This document shows, in pieces, positions 34,273-44,875 of a stretch of DNA of 64,000 bases (position 1 is its first letter; every line of letters starts with the position of its first letter). The stretch comes from Drosophila persimilis (taxonomy: Eukaryota; Arthropoda; Insecta; Diptera; Drosophilidae): positions 2,976,001-3,040,000 of the forward strand of contig NW_020825321.1 of assembly GCF_003286085.1 (NCBI RefSeq), read 5' to 3'. Under the pieces are notes generated by a model. The model was not told the DNA's origin, made no database searches, and saw only the letters and a program-made list of their open reading frames with translations. Position numbers and translations under genes: made by a program.

Positions 34273-34500
34273 TCATCATTCTGACTATAATAATAATACG
34301 ATCTTGAACAGATTCTGCAGTCTAAAAGATATTGTCATTCTATACGATTCTACGTTTTTTTGTTTTCTCGTATCTTTAAATATATACATTATGGGGTCGG
34401 AAATGCTTCCTTCTTGACGTTACACACATCCACTTTCACCAAAAATCTAATATACTCTATACTCTATACCCAATACTCATATTGAGTATCGGGTATAAAA
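34273..34500. mobile_element. DINE-1 fragment (terminal part)
   Basis: Contains CTATAATAATAATACGATCT, TTCTGCAGTCTAAAAGATAT and the terminus ...TACTCATATTGAGTATCGGG. The central core and GTCY run are deleted, so this is an internally deleted or truncated relic. Confidence 0.75.
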
Positions 34501-34644
34501 AAAACGAACGTCAGAACGTACGATTGAGAACTGCGATCTCCCCAAGAACTAGGGGGCCCGGGAAGGTACTCACCCTGATTAGGGAACCCTGATGTAAAAC
34601 TGTGGGCCAATTCTACTTTTATAAATCCTCTCTTTTTTCAAATT

Positions 34645-35095
34645 CTTAGACGTTGACAAGAGGCAAGAGGCGATGCAATTACTGCACCGTCAAGTGGCCC
34701 GTCTGAAATTAGCAGAAGGCTGTTACGCGAGCATGCAGGAAAGATAGCTGTTAGACTAATATTCGAGGAAAATTAGCACTAAAGGTACTAAGAGAACTAG
34801 GCATGCATTCAAAAAACAAATACCACTACAATTACGAGAAAGGTGTGTTAGGATAAGTAATTTAAAAAGAGGAAGAGAATAGTGGTGGATATAATATGGC
34901 TGAGTGAATTATAATCCGAGCATAAGACCCTAAACGGTTCATGCAAGGAATAATTCGATCTATAAAGTACAAGGAGCAACGGTGTAAAATTTGTAGTAAT
35001 AGGAATCGTGAAGTTTATGCGGCTCAACAAATCAGGGCTGTTTATGTCACCCCTGATCAAGTTGTGCATAAAAATCACACCAAGAATTTTTGGGG
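34645..35095 (-). mobile_element. CR1-clade LINE fragment, copy b
   Basis: Has the same 3' UTR as CR1-a (GACGTTGAC at the end, ACTGCACCGTCAAGTGGCCC) and then the ORF2 C terminus (FMHNLIRGDINSPDLLSRIN, HEPFRVLCSDYNSL). It stops near 35095, so it is strongly 5'-truncated, the usual outcome of LINE insertion. Confidence 0.75.
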
Positions 35096-36470
35096 GTGGG
35101 TGGATATATCACCAATTTATCAATTATTCCTCTGTGTATACGGAGAGCGCCACTAAACTTAATGCCTTGCTGACCAACAGAAGAAAGAAAGACCCAGAAC
35201 CGGAAACTCTCGGGCGACGTGGTGTCAGCTTTTTCTCCTCTTTGCCTGTACCCTGTCATTCGACTTTGACAGCTGTCCGCACAGCAATTGAGTGCGCCTT
35301 GGTTGCCGCTTGAGGTCGCCATGCGTGCGACCGCTACCTCTTTAGGCCCATCAGCGGTCATTGCTTTCGCCCCCCAGCTGTACTGATCGTCAGCACATAA
35401 AATTCCTTCAACCAGCTGTACACATATAAAGCTAGGATTCCCCTACTACGTAAAGCTGTTTTCAGAAACACTGTCCCTGGATTATGCCTAACTCAATGTA
35501 CCCAAGTTTAAAGCTCGCCTTTCCCCTTCGCATTAGGGACTTTGCAACGTTCGCTAAACGACTTATTACACATTCTATTTTCAATGCGCATATAAACGAT
35601 ATTAATTTTTCCTTGGTTACAATTGAAAGTACTTCCTAATCGGCTCCAAAGCGCCATATTCCCAGCTTCTAATCGGTCCGATAATCGCCGAATTCCTTTG
35701 ACATAATTGGTTTTTGGGGTCATATTTATTTTCAATGCACAACTAACTCACTGATCATTTCAATCGACTGACCACGAAAGGCCGATTTAAATAATAATTT
35801 TAATTGCCAAGTGGTAAAAAAAAGTTAGTTGGACGAGGTAACGAGGTCAAAAAACCAATATACACGACTAATGTAGAGCATCGCGTCACTTGGCACACAC
35901 AATAACAACAATGAACAGCAATGGTGACAAGCGAAAACGAAAGAATTCACCGCTGAAACTCTGAGCGTATTTGTATATGTTGTGTGTTTGCGTACGTGTG
36001 CAACGATCCTCACGGATCGACGACTAAATATCGAATTTCGTATTGATTGACGAGGTACGATTGTCCTAATTACTAGTTGGATCCTACTGACGCCAAACCG
36101 ATACAACCGACGAACGGCTGCACCTTAGCTCTTTTACAAGAAAAATATGAAAGCACAACAAATTTTTTTTACTTTTCCCGAGTTTTGAAAGTTAAAACTT
36201 TGAAACACCTTATTCGGTTTTTACACGGTTTTTAAATAACACGGTCTGACAATACAAAATTTTAAATTTTCTTTACATTTAACACGGTTAGACATAACAC
36301 AACACAAATAGATAAAAACACACACAGCTCACAAGCAGATAGAAACCAAACGAAAACAAGAATTTTAAAATTTAAACAATTATAAAGCCCAAAAAAAAGG
36401 GGCTCACAGCGGAAATGTTGTGCAGCATAGTATCATGAGGCCAAGAATTCTTAAAGTATTAGTGTGCATT
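35096..36470. other. Unassigned sequence
   Basis: No family was recognised. A minus-strand open frame at 35508-35735 (MKINMTPKTNYVKGIRRLSD...) has no domain I can name. 36160-36400 is AT-rich and repeats the word ACACGGT several times. It could be intron or an unknown element. Confidence 0.35.
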
Positions 36471-36559
36471 ACTTTGTTGTTATTTACATCTATATCTAAA
36501 GGGTTGTAATTATGTTTTGCACATACATGCTTATGTGCAGCATTTTGCATTTCTCTAAA

Positions 36560-36985
36560 GAAAGACCAGCTCCTGAATAGATGTTATTGAGTGTGAAGGA
36601 GAAGATACTGGAACAAGATGGGAAGAACACATTGAGTGATCAAGGTGTGTAAATGTTTGATGGGTGGAAAGGTAAGTAGGCATGCCGTTATTAAGTCAGC
36701 TTAGGTTATGGGAGATCAATATATTTTCTAAAAGAAGAGTCCCTCTGATTGGATTTGCCAGAACCCCAAATGGGGCTCCACGCGTTTAGGTCACCTACTA
36801 TAATTTTTGGGGCTCTTCTGCTTGAACTTATATCTGTAAGATTCTAAGTAGTGAATTGTGGATATGTGAAGGAGACAGTATGTGACGGGGTATTTTAAAT
36901 GGGTTTCTTGGAGAGCAATTAAGTCAGGGTTGTGGTCTTTAATTAGGACCTGCAAGTCCAGTAAGTTATTAAACAAGCCGGTTAT
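36560..36985 (-). pseudogene. LINE endonuclease fragment (Jockey/I-like)
   Basis: The minus strand reads LFNNLLDLQVLIKDHNPDLI then ALQETHL (endonuclease motif with catalytic Glu) and, in another frame, KIIVGDLNAWSPIWGSGKSN (GDxNA motif). The frame change between them and the lack of RT show a small dead fragment. The N-terminal phrase is closer to Jockey/I-type than to CR1 or LOA endonucleases. Confidence 0.65.
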
Positions 36986-37074
36986 ATATAATTGATAGAG
37001 ACATCTTATAACTATAAGATAAAAGTGAGTTTAGTTTTTTTTTTTGCAGGTATGTATGTTAAAGATGTTAATTG

Positions 37075-37172
37075 GGCGGGCCTCACAGACCGCGACCATT
37101 ATGACTCTCGATGTCGCTTTTCGATTGCGGAGCAATAACGAAAACAACAGCAGTCCCCATGTGAGGCCCGCC
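37075..37172. repeat. Perfect 13-bp inverted repeat with 72-bp loop
   Basis: Arms GGCGGGCCTCACA (37075-37087) and TGTGAGGCCCGCC (37160-37172). The arms are far more GC-rich than the surrounding intron. Function unknown. Confidence 0.85.
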
Positions 37173-37849
37173 ACTTGAAAGAGATTTATCAAAAGATACC
37201 AGTCAGCGTTCTCGTCTTCGTCAAAGACAAAGAGAGACTGTTGTGTGTGTGGAGATGTGAAGGGTGAGATGAATGGGTGAAAAAAGAATATGAGTTAGTA
37301 GTTTCAATGAGTTCCTCGTTTATTTATTTGGTTTTTTTCTTTTTTGATTGTATGCTGTTATTGTCCGCGGCTAGCAGGACAGCGTTTTATATTGTGATTG
37401 TTGTTATCGTTGAATTAGCGGTGTTAGGTTTTTGATAATTTTCGGAATACTTTAAGCATTTGAACTAAATGTTTAGTTTGGTAAAATTACGATCACAAAA
37501 TATACTTCAGTTTAAAATATAAATTGAAATATAAATATAAATATAACGTGCTTGGTTTGTAAGCAGTGGGTGATAGAAAACTGACCTAATGGTGTGTCCT
37601 ATTCAAGTGTCGACAAGTATATGTATGTATGTATATATATATATACATACATATGTGCATAACCCAGTTTAATATTATATAAATTAGATCTTTATATTAT
37701 GTGGCTAAGCTTGGAACAATCAAGCTGCAAGTTCAAAGGCTCGCCCCTGAACACTAACTTCCTTTCTGGTTTTAAATGTGTAGTCAACGGACTTTTTGTA
37801 AATATACTCAAGCGTAATCTTTTTTATTAAATTTCGTAATAAATAAAAT
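37173..37849. other. Intron upstream of the ADAM exon
   Basis: Ordinary AT-rich sequence with simple repeats (TAAATA-type near 37530, TATG run near 37620). No transposon motif was recognised. This quiet stretch, together with 38020-39200, may be the original intron sequence next to the exon. Confidence 0.5.
37618..37660. repeat. TATG/TA microsatellite
   Basis: TATGTATGTATGTATATATA followed by TATACATACATATG, a self-complementary simple repeat about 200 bp upstream of the host exon. Confidence 0.85.
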
Positions 37850-37866
37850 TGTCATGTCTTTTTTAG
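37850..37866 (+). promoter_or_regulatory. 3' splice acceptor of the ADAM exon
   Basis: A pyrimidine-rich run TGTCATGTCTTTTTTAG ends at 37866 and abuts the coding frame. It decides the exon start. Confidence 0.75.
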
Positions 37867-38013
37867 GATATCGAACACTGTTATTACCATGGGACCGTGA
37901 AGGACTATCCAGGTGCTAGCGCTGCCTTCCATACTTGCAACGGAGTGAGTGGCGTCATACACATTGGAAACGAGACATTCGTCATTCATCCGTTTTATGG
38001 TGGCGATCTATCT
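37867..38013 (+). CDS. mmd: Internal exon of an ADAM metalloprotease (prodomain), mind-meld-like
   Basis: Forty-nine codons read [16 protein letters not shown]...GGDLS with no stop. HCYYHG, then ACxxHTC-like spacing ([13 protein letters not shown]) and HPF are typical of the M12B/ADAM propeptide (CxYxGxV...STCxGLxGxI...EP). A 3' acceptor (TGTCTTTTTTAG) lies immediately before and a consensus donor GTAAGT immediately after, and the exon is 147 bp. In the family the propeptide keeps the protease latent in the secretory pathway and aids folding. The best recollection is the Drosophila ADAM mind-meld; another ADAM is possible, so the symbol is tentative. No other exon is visible here. Codons look conserved, unlike the surrounding fossils. 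Confidence 0.75.
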
Positions 38014-38019
38014 GTAAGT
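38014..38019 (+). promoter_or_regulatory. 5' splice donor of the ADAM exon
   Basis: GTAAGT, the consensus donor, directly after the TCT codon. Conservation-like protein similarity ends here. Confidence 0.8.
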
Positions 38020-38478
38020 AAGGAAACAACCGCTAACTATAGAATCGGAGGGACAATAGAAAAATGGAGCGCGTATTTTCGTATTATACTACAAAATATA
38101 TTATAAGTTGTTAGCTCGCCTTATTAACACCATATAACAAACTAGAAGCGTTTTTTACCAGGAATGAAACCAACGTTTCCTGACCATCCAACAATTTTAA
38201 ATTGAGCTTTCTATTTGTTGGCATTACTTGAGTACTATGTTACACATAGATTTTTACAATCCGAACCAACAAAAGGCAAATTAAAAAAACTTCGCAGCCC
38301 CAAGTCTATCAGAAAAAGTGGGTTTTGATTTCAAGGTTACATTGTGTAATAGCCAATTCGCCGATTGTGGCTAAGGAGTATCTGATAATATGGAATCATC
38401 TATATCTATTTATATATCTACATACATAGGCCTTGGGACCAAGACCACTCTCATTTCTCTAAAATGCACAGGATGATG

Positions 38479-38815
38479 TATGACTGAACTCATTTCGACG
38501 CTCAAATTTTTTAATATCTGGGAATATAATCGCATTAGGTGTAAAGACATGCCTGCAAGTCATGCCTCTGATCTGTTGCATTTATGAATAAGATTTTTCC
38601 GTTGTTAGATTTTAACATAGGGTTTTATTGTTCGATGTTTTAATTTACAAAGTTAGGGGACGTGGCCGTGAACTACGAGTAGTGTGTCAAAATGTACATG
38701 CAATGTAAGCATATGTATGACTGAACTCATTTCGACGCTCAAATTTTTTAATATCTGGGAATATATTCGCATTAGGTGTAAAGACATGCCTGTAAGTCAT
38801 GCCTCTGATCTGTTG
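38479..38815. repeat. Pair of 100-bp direct repeats
   Basis: 38479-38578 and 38716-38815 match over 100 bp with about two differences (TATGACTGAACTCATTTCGA ... ATGCCTCTGATCTGTTG). Start-to-start distance is 237 bp. They lie in the intron just after the ADAM exon. Confidence 0.85.
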
Positions 38816-39229
38816 ATCTAACATCTGATCGAACCTCTGATCTAACGTTCGATGACAATTCTAACTGGCTTACGATAACAAAAATTTTTACTGCGAGTAG
38901 TAATGCTGACCGTTCAACGAATATTTTGACTGAGAAAAGGGCGAAGCAATGCACTATAAGCAGTATAGTGTTACATTTGTTACATTAGTATAGGTTACAG
39001 TTCTATGTGCATGTATGCACAAAGATATTGAAAACTTGAAAATTTATTGATCTTAAATTTAGAAAAAAACAATATAATCAGCTTAAAGGAATATCTTGCG
39101 TCAGTAAAATACCCACCTTCACGGTTACATAAGTATCAAGTATGTTGATAATTGGGATGTCATTACAGATCAACGTGTATCTGTTTAAATAGAGCCAATG
39201 TTAGCTCAAATTTGTTTAAGGTCGTCACA

Positions 39230-39605
39230 CTACCAATAAAGAAAAAGACGGTTTTCTAATATAGCAGTAGAGCACGGAAGACGATCAACTGAAACTAAAA
39301 CTGAAGATGGCGGGAAATCGGCAACCGATGCAACGGGAGACGATAAACTGTAGATTGTGCTAATTTGGCTACGGCGAATGAGACAATTAACTGCAAATGA
39401 CAGGAATTCGGCAACGACGGGAAGGGGAGATGAATGACTTAAGATGACGTAAATGGGAACGTAATGTTGAGTACTCCCGACTTTACACCTACGCAAACAA
39501 CAAATCTTTGTAAAGAGTACGTATGTATGTATGCTTTTTTTGGCTCTTAATTTTTCATCCATGCAACCACAATGTAGCACTGTGTAACTTCGCTGGGCCC
39601 GCTAG
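39230..39605 (+). mobile_element. Possible Helitron 3' end
   Basis: The stretch ends TTCGCTGGGCCCGCTAG followed by T, resembling the CTRR-type 3' terminus of Drosophila Helitrons, with a self-complementary GGGCCC just before it. Upstream is non-coding sequence with repeated GGCAAC/GGGAGA words. No 5' TC end was identified. The left limit is a guess. Confidence 0.35.
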
Positions 39606-39793
39606 TATAACATAAGTACCAGACCAAAGGAAACAAGCTGCTGCACTTAAATTTTTTTGCAGATGCATAAGGATCATCTTGAAGGATTCATACCAATACA
39701 CTTTTTTAGATACAGTTTTTTCAAAATCATCTAGCCAAGACTCGTATTTGGCGGTTGAAGACCGCCCTATGAGTATATGATTTTTGTTCATAA

Positions 39794-40793
39794 TTATACC
39801 CGATACTCAAAATGAGTATAGGAGTATATTAGATTTTTGGTGCAAATGGATGTGTGTAACATCAAGAAGGAAGCGTTTCTGATCCCATAAAGTAGGTATA
39901 TTCTTGATCAGCATCAATAGATGAGTCGATTGAGCCATGTCTCTCTATTCGTCTGTTCGTCCCTATGAGGGCCTATTGCTCAGCGCTCAGACAACGACAT
40001 TTTGTACCCAGACTTCTGGGATATGTCACTGTTACAAGTGTATTTCAAAACTTCGCCCCGCCCCCTTCGGCCACAACAAAGGACGAAAATCTGTGGCATC
40101 ACCAATTTTAATGATACGAGAAAACAAAAAAACGTAGAATCGTATAGAATGCAGAATCTGCACCAGATCGTATTATTCTAGCCAGAATTATGAAAAAAAT
40201 TTAATTTTCTCTCGCTCTGTCTCTCTCATGGTCGGCCTCGCCTAGATCTCAGAGACTATAAGAGCTGGAGCAACCAAATTTGATATCCACACTCCTGTGA
40301 TATCGAACCTGTACAAGTGTATTTCAAAAATTCGCCCCACCCCTTTTCGCCCTGCAAAGGGCGAAATTGTGTGGCATCCACAGATCTTAGAGCCTTTTAA
40401 GGCTAGAGCAACAAAATTTGGTATCCTTACTCCTGTTAGATCTCACTGTTTCATGTGTATTTCAAAATGTCGCCCCATTCCCTTCTCCCACACAAAGGAC
40501 GAAAATCTGTGGCATCCACAATATTAAAGATACAAGAAAACTATAAACGTACAATCATAAAGAATGACCATATCTACGAGATTGCCGAATCTGGATCAGA
40601 TCGCATCGTTATTATAGTCAAAGTAACAAATCAATTTGCAGTGGCTACGCAGTGCCCGACGACATGTTCTGACACGTTTTCTGTCTCTCCCGCACGCACT
40701 CGTTGTCGCTCAACGTAGCCATACTGACTATATATCGGGTATAAACGTAGAGTTGTGGTCGCAGCAGCAACTTACAACGTTCTCCCTCGTTTT
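39794..40793. mobile_element. DINE-1/mini-me Helentron (diverged copy)
   Basis: Opposite orientation to the tandem pair: begins TTATACCCGATACTCAAAAT and ends with the hairpin AGTTG...CAACT, then ACGTTCTCCCTCGTTTT. It holds the GATCAGCATCAATAGATGAG core and a weak GTCY-like run. More diverged than most other copies here, so probably older. Confidence 0.85.
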
Positions 40794-40990
40794 CCATGAC
40801 TATGTCTGTGTGCCCTTTATTCAAGTTAACAGGCTCGACAATACCATCGTTGAAAGATATTTTGGATATGGAAAAAATAGTGAATGCAAGTGAACCCCTG
40901 TTATTAAAAAAATATAAACATTTTTGAGCGAATAGTCAATGCACGGAATCATAATAATATTGAAACGGTTTGTTGTTGTTGAATGGTATG

Positions 40991-41090
40991 TAAGCTTAAG
41001 CCCAATAGGTTAGTAATCTTGCAGTCAGCGAGTTTGTGGAACATTTTTATTCTTACAAAGCTCAAGATCAAATAAAATTAAAAGCTTAAT
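40991..41090. repeat. Direct repeat, left copy
   Basis: Matches 49452-49576 in the same orientation: GCTTAAGC, GTCAGCGAGTTTG, TTATTCTTACAAAGCTCA and AAATTAAAAGCTTA. The pair brackets an 8.4-kb block of transposons. Confidence 0.7.
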
Positions 41091-41205
41091 AAGGAAGATA
41101 ATTTGAAAAAATAATTAATCCATTTTATATCAGGGACCGTAAACATTATAAGTTATATAATAAAAATTACTTGGTAATGATTATATACCATTTTTTTATG
41201 TTTTT

Positions 41206-41325
41206 CTTCATTGATAATCATTATTTTTGAGTAATTTGATAAAACTTAGACTTAGACATCATTATTCTTGATAAAAAAAAATAAAACTGAAAAATAATGA
41301 TTATCCATGATTTTTATCTTTTTCG
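41206..41325. repeat. Imperfect inverted repeat, left arm
   Basis: CTTCATTGATAATCATTATT and TTTGAGTAATTTGAT, then a weaker AT-rich tail, are the reverse complement of 48970-49086. AT-rich with no coding. It may be one terminal inverted repeat of a DNA element. Confidence 0.7.
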
Positions 41326-41411
41326 CTTAAGGGACCACAAAGCTACACCCTGTGCAAAAATTTTATTTTTAAAAATACTTTTAAAAAATATTTTATTTAT
41401 ATTATATATTG

Positions 41412-42290
41412 GACGTTGACATGCAATAACTTCATGCAATTACTGCACCGTCAAGACGCCCGTGTGACACCTGCAGAAGGCTGTTACGCGCGGATGCCAG
41501 CCCTCCTCCCGACCTACCGACCGAGGGGCGCTGCCGCATGACGCGCGACGCGTTAGCCGAACCGAACGCGAACATACAGGAAAGATAGCTGTTAGACTAA
41601 TATGCGAGGAAAATTAGATCTAAGCATTACTAGGAGAACTAAGCATGCAGCCAAAATGTAAATACCAATACAATTACTAATTACGAGAAAGGTATATGAG
41701 TAGTAAATATTAGATTATAGTGGTGGATATAATATGGTAGAGGGAATTCTAATCTGAGCATAAGACCCTAAACGGTTAATGCAAGGAATAATTCGATCTA
41801 AAAAGTGGAAGAGACAACGGTTTCTAGTGACTCTAATAGGAATCGTGAAGTTTATGCGGCTCAACAGATCAGGGCTATCTACGTCACCAAGCATTTTTCT
41901 ACGACTTACTAAAGATGGGAGGCTTAATAATAGCAGGCTACTAGATTAAGATGCCAATCTCACACCCGCATCCCAGTTAATGAACCGCAGAGAAAAGAGT
42001 AAAGAGTTTTTCCGTAATGTTTCCATACGGTTCTGGTGTAATTTTTACTGAAGGCACCATAGCCGGACGAACTACCGAAGGCAAGTCATTAATAAAGAGT
42101 GTGGTACTGTGATACTCCCGAAGAAACCTTTACTGGTGAAGAGAGGGAGTTTTTGAAGAGGATTCTTTGAGACCTGAAACAAAGATAGCTAGAAATCCAT
42201 CTCAGGAGGTTGGGCGGTTGAGAGGTTGTGGTAGAAGGGAATGGTTTATCTTTACTAAATTCGGTGTAAGTAACATCCGCCTGTAAGTTA
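41412..42290 (-). mobile_element. CR1-clade LINE copy c, part 1
   Basis: Has the CR1-a-type 3' UTR (GACGTTGACATGCAATAAC, ACCGAGGGGCGCTGCCGCATG), then ORF2 C-terminal and RT-side sequence with several deletions compared with CR1-a. It is interrupted at about 42290 by a LOA LINE and continues at about 44045. Confidence 0.7.
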
Positions 42291-44030
42291 GGTTAGGTTA
42301 ACCCGGACGGCCCTCAGCGGGGCCACGCATAGGCCAATATGGTCCGTAGTTATACGGATAGGGGGGGTATGAACCATCTCGGGAGTGTTTATGTGATTTT
42401 AAACTCCCAAAGGGTCGAGGTGTTTTTAGCATAGGCCAGCAGTTCCTGTGGCGTCCTCTTGGAAGCATCTTCCATTGATCACAGCAGTGGGGCGCCTAGG
42501 TATTTCCTCCTTGCCCTTAAAAGAGCCGGACAGTTGCAGATGAAATGTTCCAGTGTTTCGATTGCCCCAGGTTCATCACATTTCCTACAACTGTTTCTGT
42601 TGTTGCATGAGCAGCAGCCAGACAATGACCTGTTTGTATTCCCCCTAACAATCTAAAGTTCTTTAGTGGTAGATGCAGTAGGTAGTGGCTGAGTTTGTCG
42701 TTGCGTTCTTTGCACATGATTTTCGAGGCTCTGCAGCCGGTGGTACTTCTCCACCTGCTTTCAATTTGTGATCTAGCCTGCTTCTCTAGATCGCCTTGCA
42801 GCATTCTAAGGGAGACAGGCACGTTCTCGGTTCTCCTATTCTCAAGCCCGACGCATTCCTTAGCTAGTACGTCCACCACATCGTTTCCTTTGATGCCTTG
42901 GTGGCTGGGAACCCAATAGATCCGCACTGACTTTGTCCTGTTTAGGGTATCTAGTGCCTCTGTGCTCGCCAAGACACTTCTAGAACTGACCGCGAACGCT
43001 CTATAAGCTGAGCGACCTCTGCTGCTTTCCTGATGGCGAAAACTTCCGCCTGAAATATGCTGCATCGGTCCGGTAGCTTATACGACAGCCTTATCTCAGG
43101 GTCTGTGCAGAATAAGCCCGCTTCTACTCCTCCGTCCATCTTGGAGCCGTCCGTATATATGATGAGGTGTTCAACTTGGTCCCTTCCCTTTTTCCAGTCT
43201 TCGGGTCCTTCGGTTAGACATAAGATATTTTTGATGTCGAGGCAAGTTTGGAGGATCATGTAATTAGTGGATCTGGTCATGTCCCTGCCAATTGAACTGT
43301 GCCCGTATCTTTGTGGCGACATATTTCCTGATTCGATTAGGCGCTGTGCTGCCTTTTTTGCAATCAGACGATCGTGAATGTCCAGTGGGTCGATTCCAAG
43401 TACAGTTTCGAGTGCTTTTGTTGGGGTTGACCTCAGCGCCCCTGTAATACAGAGCAGAGCCTGTCGCTGAGTCTTTTCCATAAGCTTATGGTATTTTTTC
43501 AGTAGCTTGCCACCATACAGGCTCCATACAGCACAGTTGGTCCCACCACCGAGATGTAGATCCAGTGCATTAGAGCAGGTGACAGGCCCCATGTGGCCTT
43601 CTTCACACTTTCCACTACCTTGGGTTTCCATGCCAGCTTGCTGTCCAGTACTGAGCTTAGGTATTTCACATGTGCTTTTGGGGTCAGCCTAGTTTGGTCC
43701 ATTTTCAGGGGGGTCCATATCGGTACCTTGTACCTCTTGGTAAAGAGGATGAGGTCCGTCTTGTCCGCGTTGATACTGAGTTCTACCTCTTCCGCACACT
43801 CACGTCTCTCCCTGAGTCTACGTTCCATTAAGGAGCTGAGGGTCGATGGACATACACCCGTAATAAGTATGCTTATGTCATTTGCATAAGCTGTTATTTT
43901 TGGGGCCTTCCTTTCAAATCTCTTGATGAGGTCGTTGACCACCAGATTCCACAGTAGTGGCGACAGGACTCAAGGAATGTGGTGCCCCACTACGATTGCA
44001 CCCGTCTACAAATTAGGAGGTTCTTGATCC
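42291..44030 (-). mobile_element. LOA-clade LINE, copy 2 (5'-truncated)
   Basis: Leftward: RT C-terminal half (43942-43499), RNase H (about 43250-42880), tail and 3' UTR ending in TTAACCTAACCTAAC near 42291. It is inserted in CR1-c, whose sequence continues on both sides. A RNase H domain inside ORF2 is found in the LOA and I groups. Its 3' UTR differs from LOA copy 1, so it is a different family. AGGTTAA occurs at both edges and may be a target duplication. Confidence 0.75.
42517..43942 (-). pseudogene. LOA-2 ORF2: RT end and RNase H
   Basis: RT part: ITAYANDISILITG, where YADD reads YAND, then HVKYLSSVLDSKLAWKPKVV and TWGLSPALMHWIYISVV. RNase H part: LIIYTDGSKMDGGVEAGLF (catalytic Asp), CSIFQAEVFAIRKAAE (Glu) and VRIYWVPSHQGIKGNDVVDV (His/Asp). 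The tail is LLHLPLKNFRLLGGIQTGHC. Frame changes near 43510-43630 and near 43000 and the altered catalytic box mean it is dead. Confidence 0.8.
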
Positions 44031-44226
44031 AGGTTAATTGAGGTTAATAATGAAAGAGGTACACTCTAACAAGTTCGTGGTGGTTGATCGCTGCTGTAGA
44101 AATCCATGCTGAGTTTGTGATATAAATGACTTGCAGAGATGTTGCAAGTACAGAGCTATTACATAGCGAGAATGAGAATTAGGAGAAACGACTTCTTCAA
44201 ATTTTTTATAACGTCGTGATTTTAAG
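44031..44226 (-). mobile_element. CR1-clade LINE copy c, part 2
   Basis: Resumes the RT sequence (SQTQHGFLQQRSTTTNLLEC) that broke off at 42290. Near 44160 it jumps to sequence matching CR1-a near 13490-13545, which indicates an internal deletion. It ends at the DINE scrap. Confidence 0.65.
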
Positions 44227-44293
44227 TTTACACACATCCATTTTCATCACAAATCTAATATACCCCTATACTCATTTTGAGTATCGGGTATAA
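44227..44293. mobile_element. DINE-1 terminal scrap
   Basis: Only the terminus is present: ACACACATCCATTTTCATCA to CTCATTTTGAGTATCGGGTA. It separates CR1-c from CR1-d. Confidence 0.75.
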
Positions 44294-44875
44294 TGAACAT
44301 TCTACCACAGAAGCCATAAATTACTTTTCAGTTTTATTTAAAGCGAAAAAAATAAAAATCAATTCGCTTCTAGCTCTTGCTTAAGCCGGTTGTGTTTTTT
44401 TCTTGCTCCTGCATTCTCCGCCCTTTGCTTACATATCATACAACATTATTGTGACTTTGTTTTGATATATCATCGCATCTCTTTAATTTGATTTTACTTT
44501 GTGTTAATCACCAGTGTTTCGTTTATAAACAAGTGCAGGCAATTTTTTATTGTTTTTTGCTCAGTCTGCTTTTCGTTATCGCATCAACGTTTGCATCGCC
44601 TACACTCTCTCGTGAGCATAAGCGGGCCTGCTGCTCGCATTTTTGCTCTCACTCTCTCTGGATTGCCTGTACGCTCCCTCTTTGTAGACTATTCTCTTGT
44701 GTCTCTGCTTTGGTGAGTTTACTGCTCGTTTCCTGCACTTCGTTGGATCATCTGCTCTGAATTATTGCCGGTGCTGCTGATTGTCGGGCTCGCTCTGCTG
44801 TCTGCTCTCCCATTTTACTGCGCTCTCACTCTGTACTTTTATTATTCGTGCACAGTGATTCTACCGCTGTAAATA

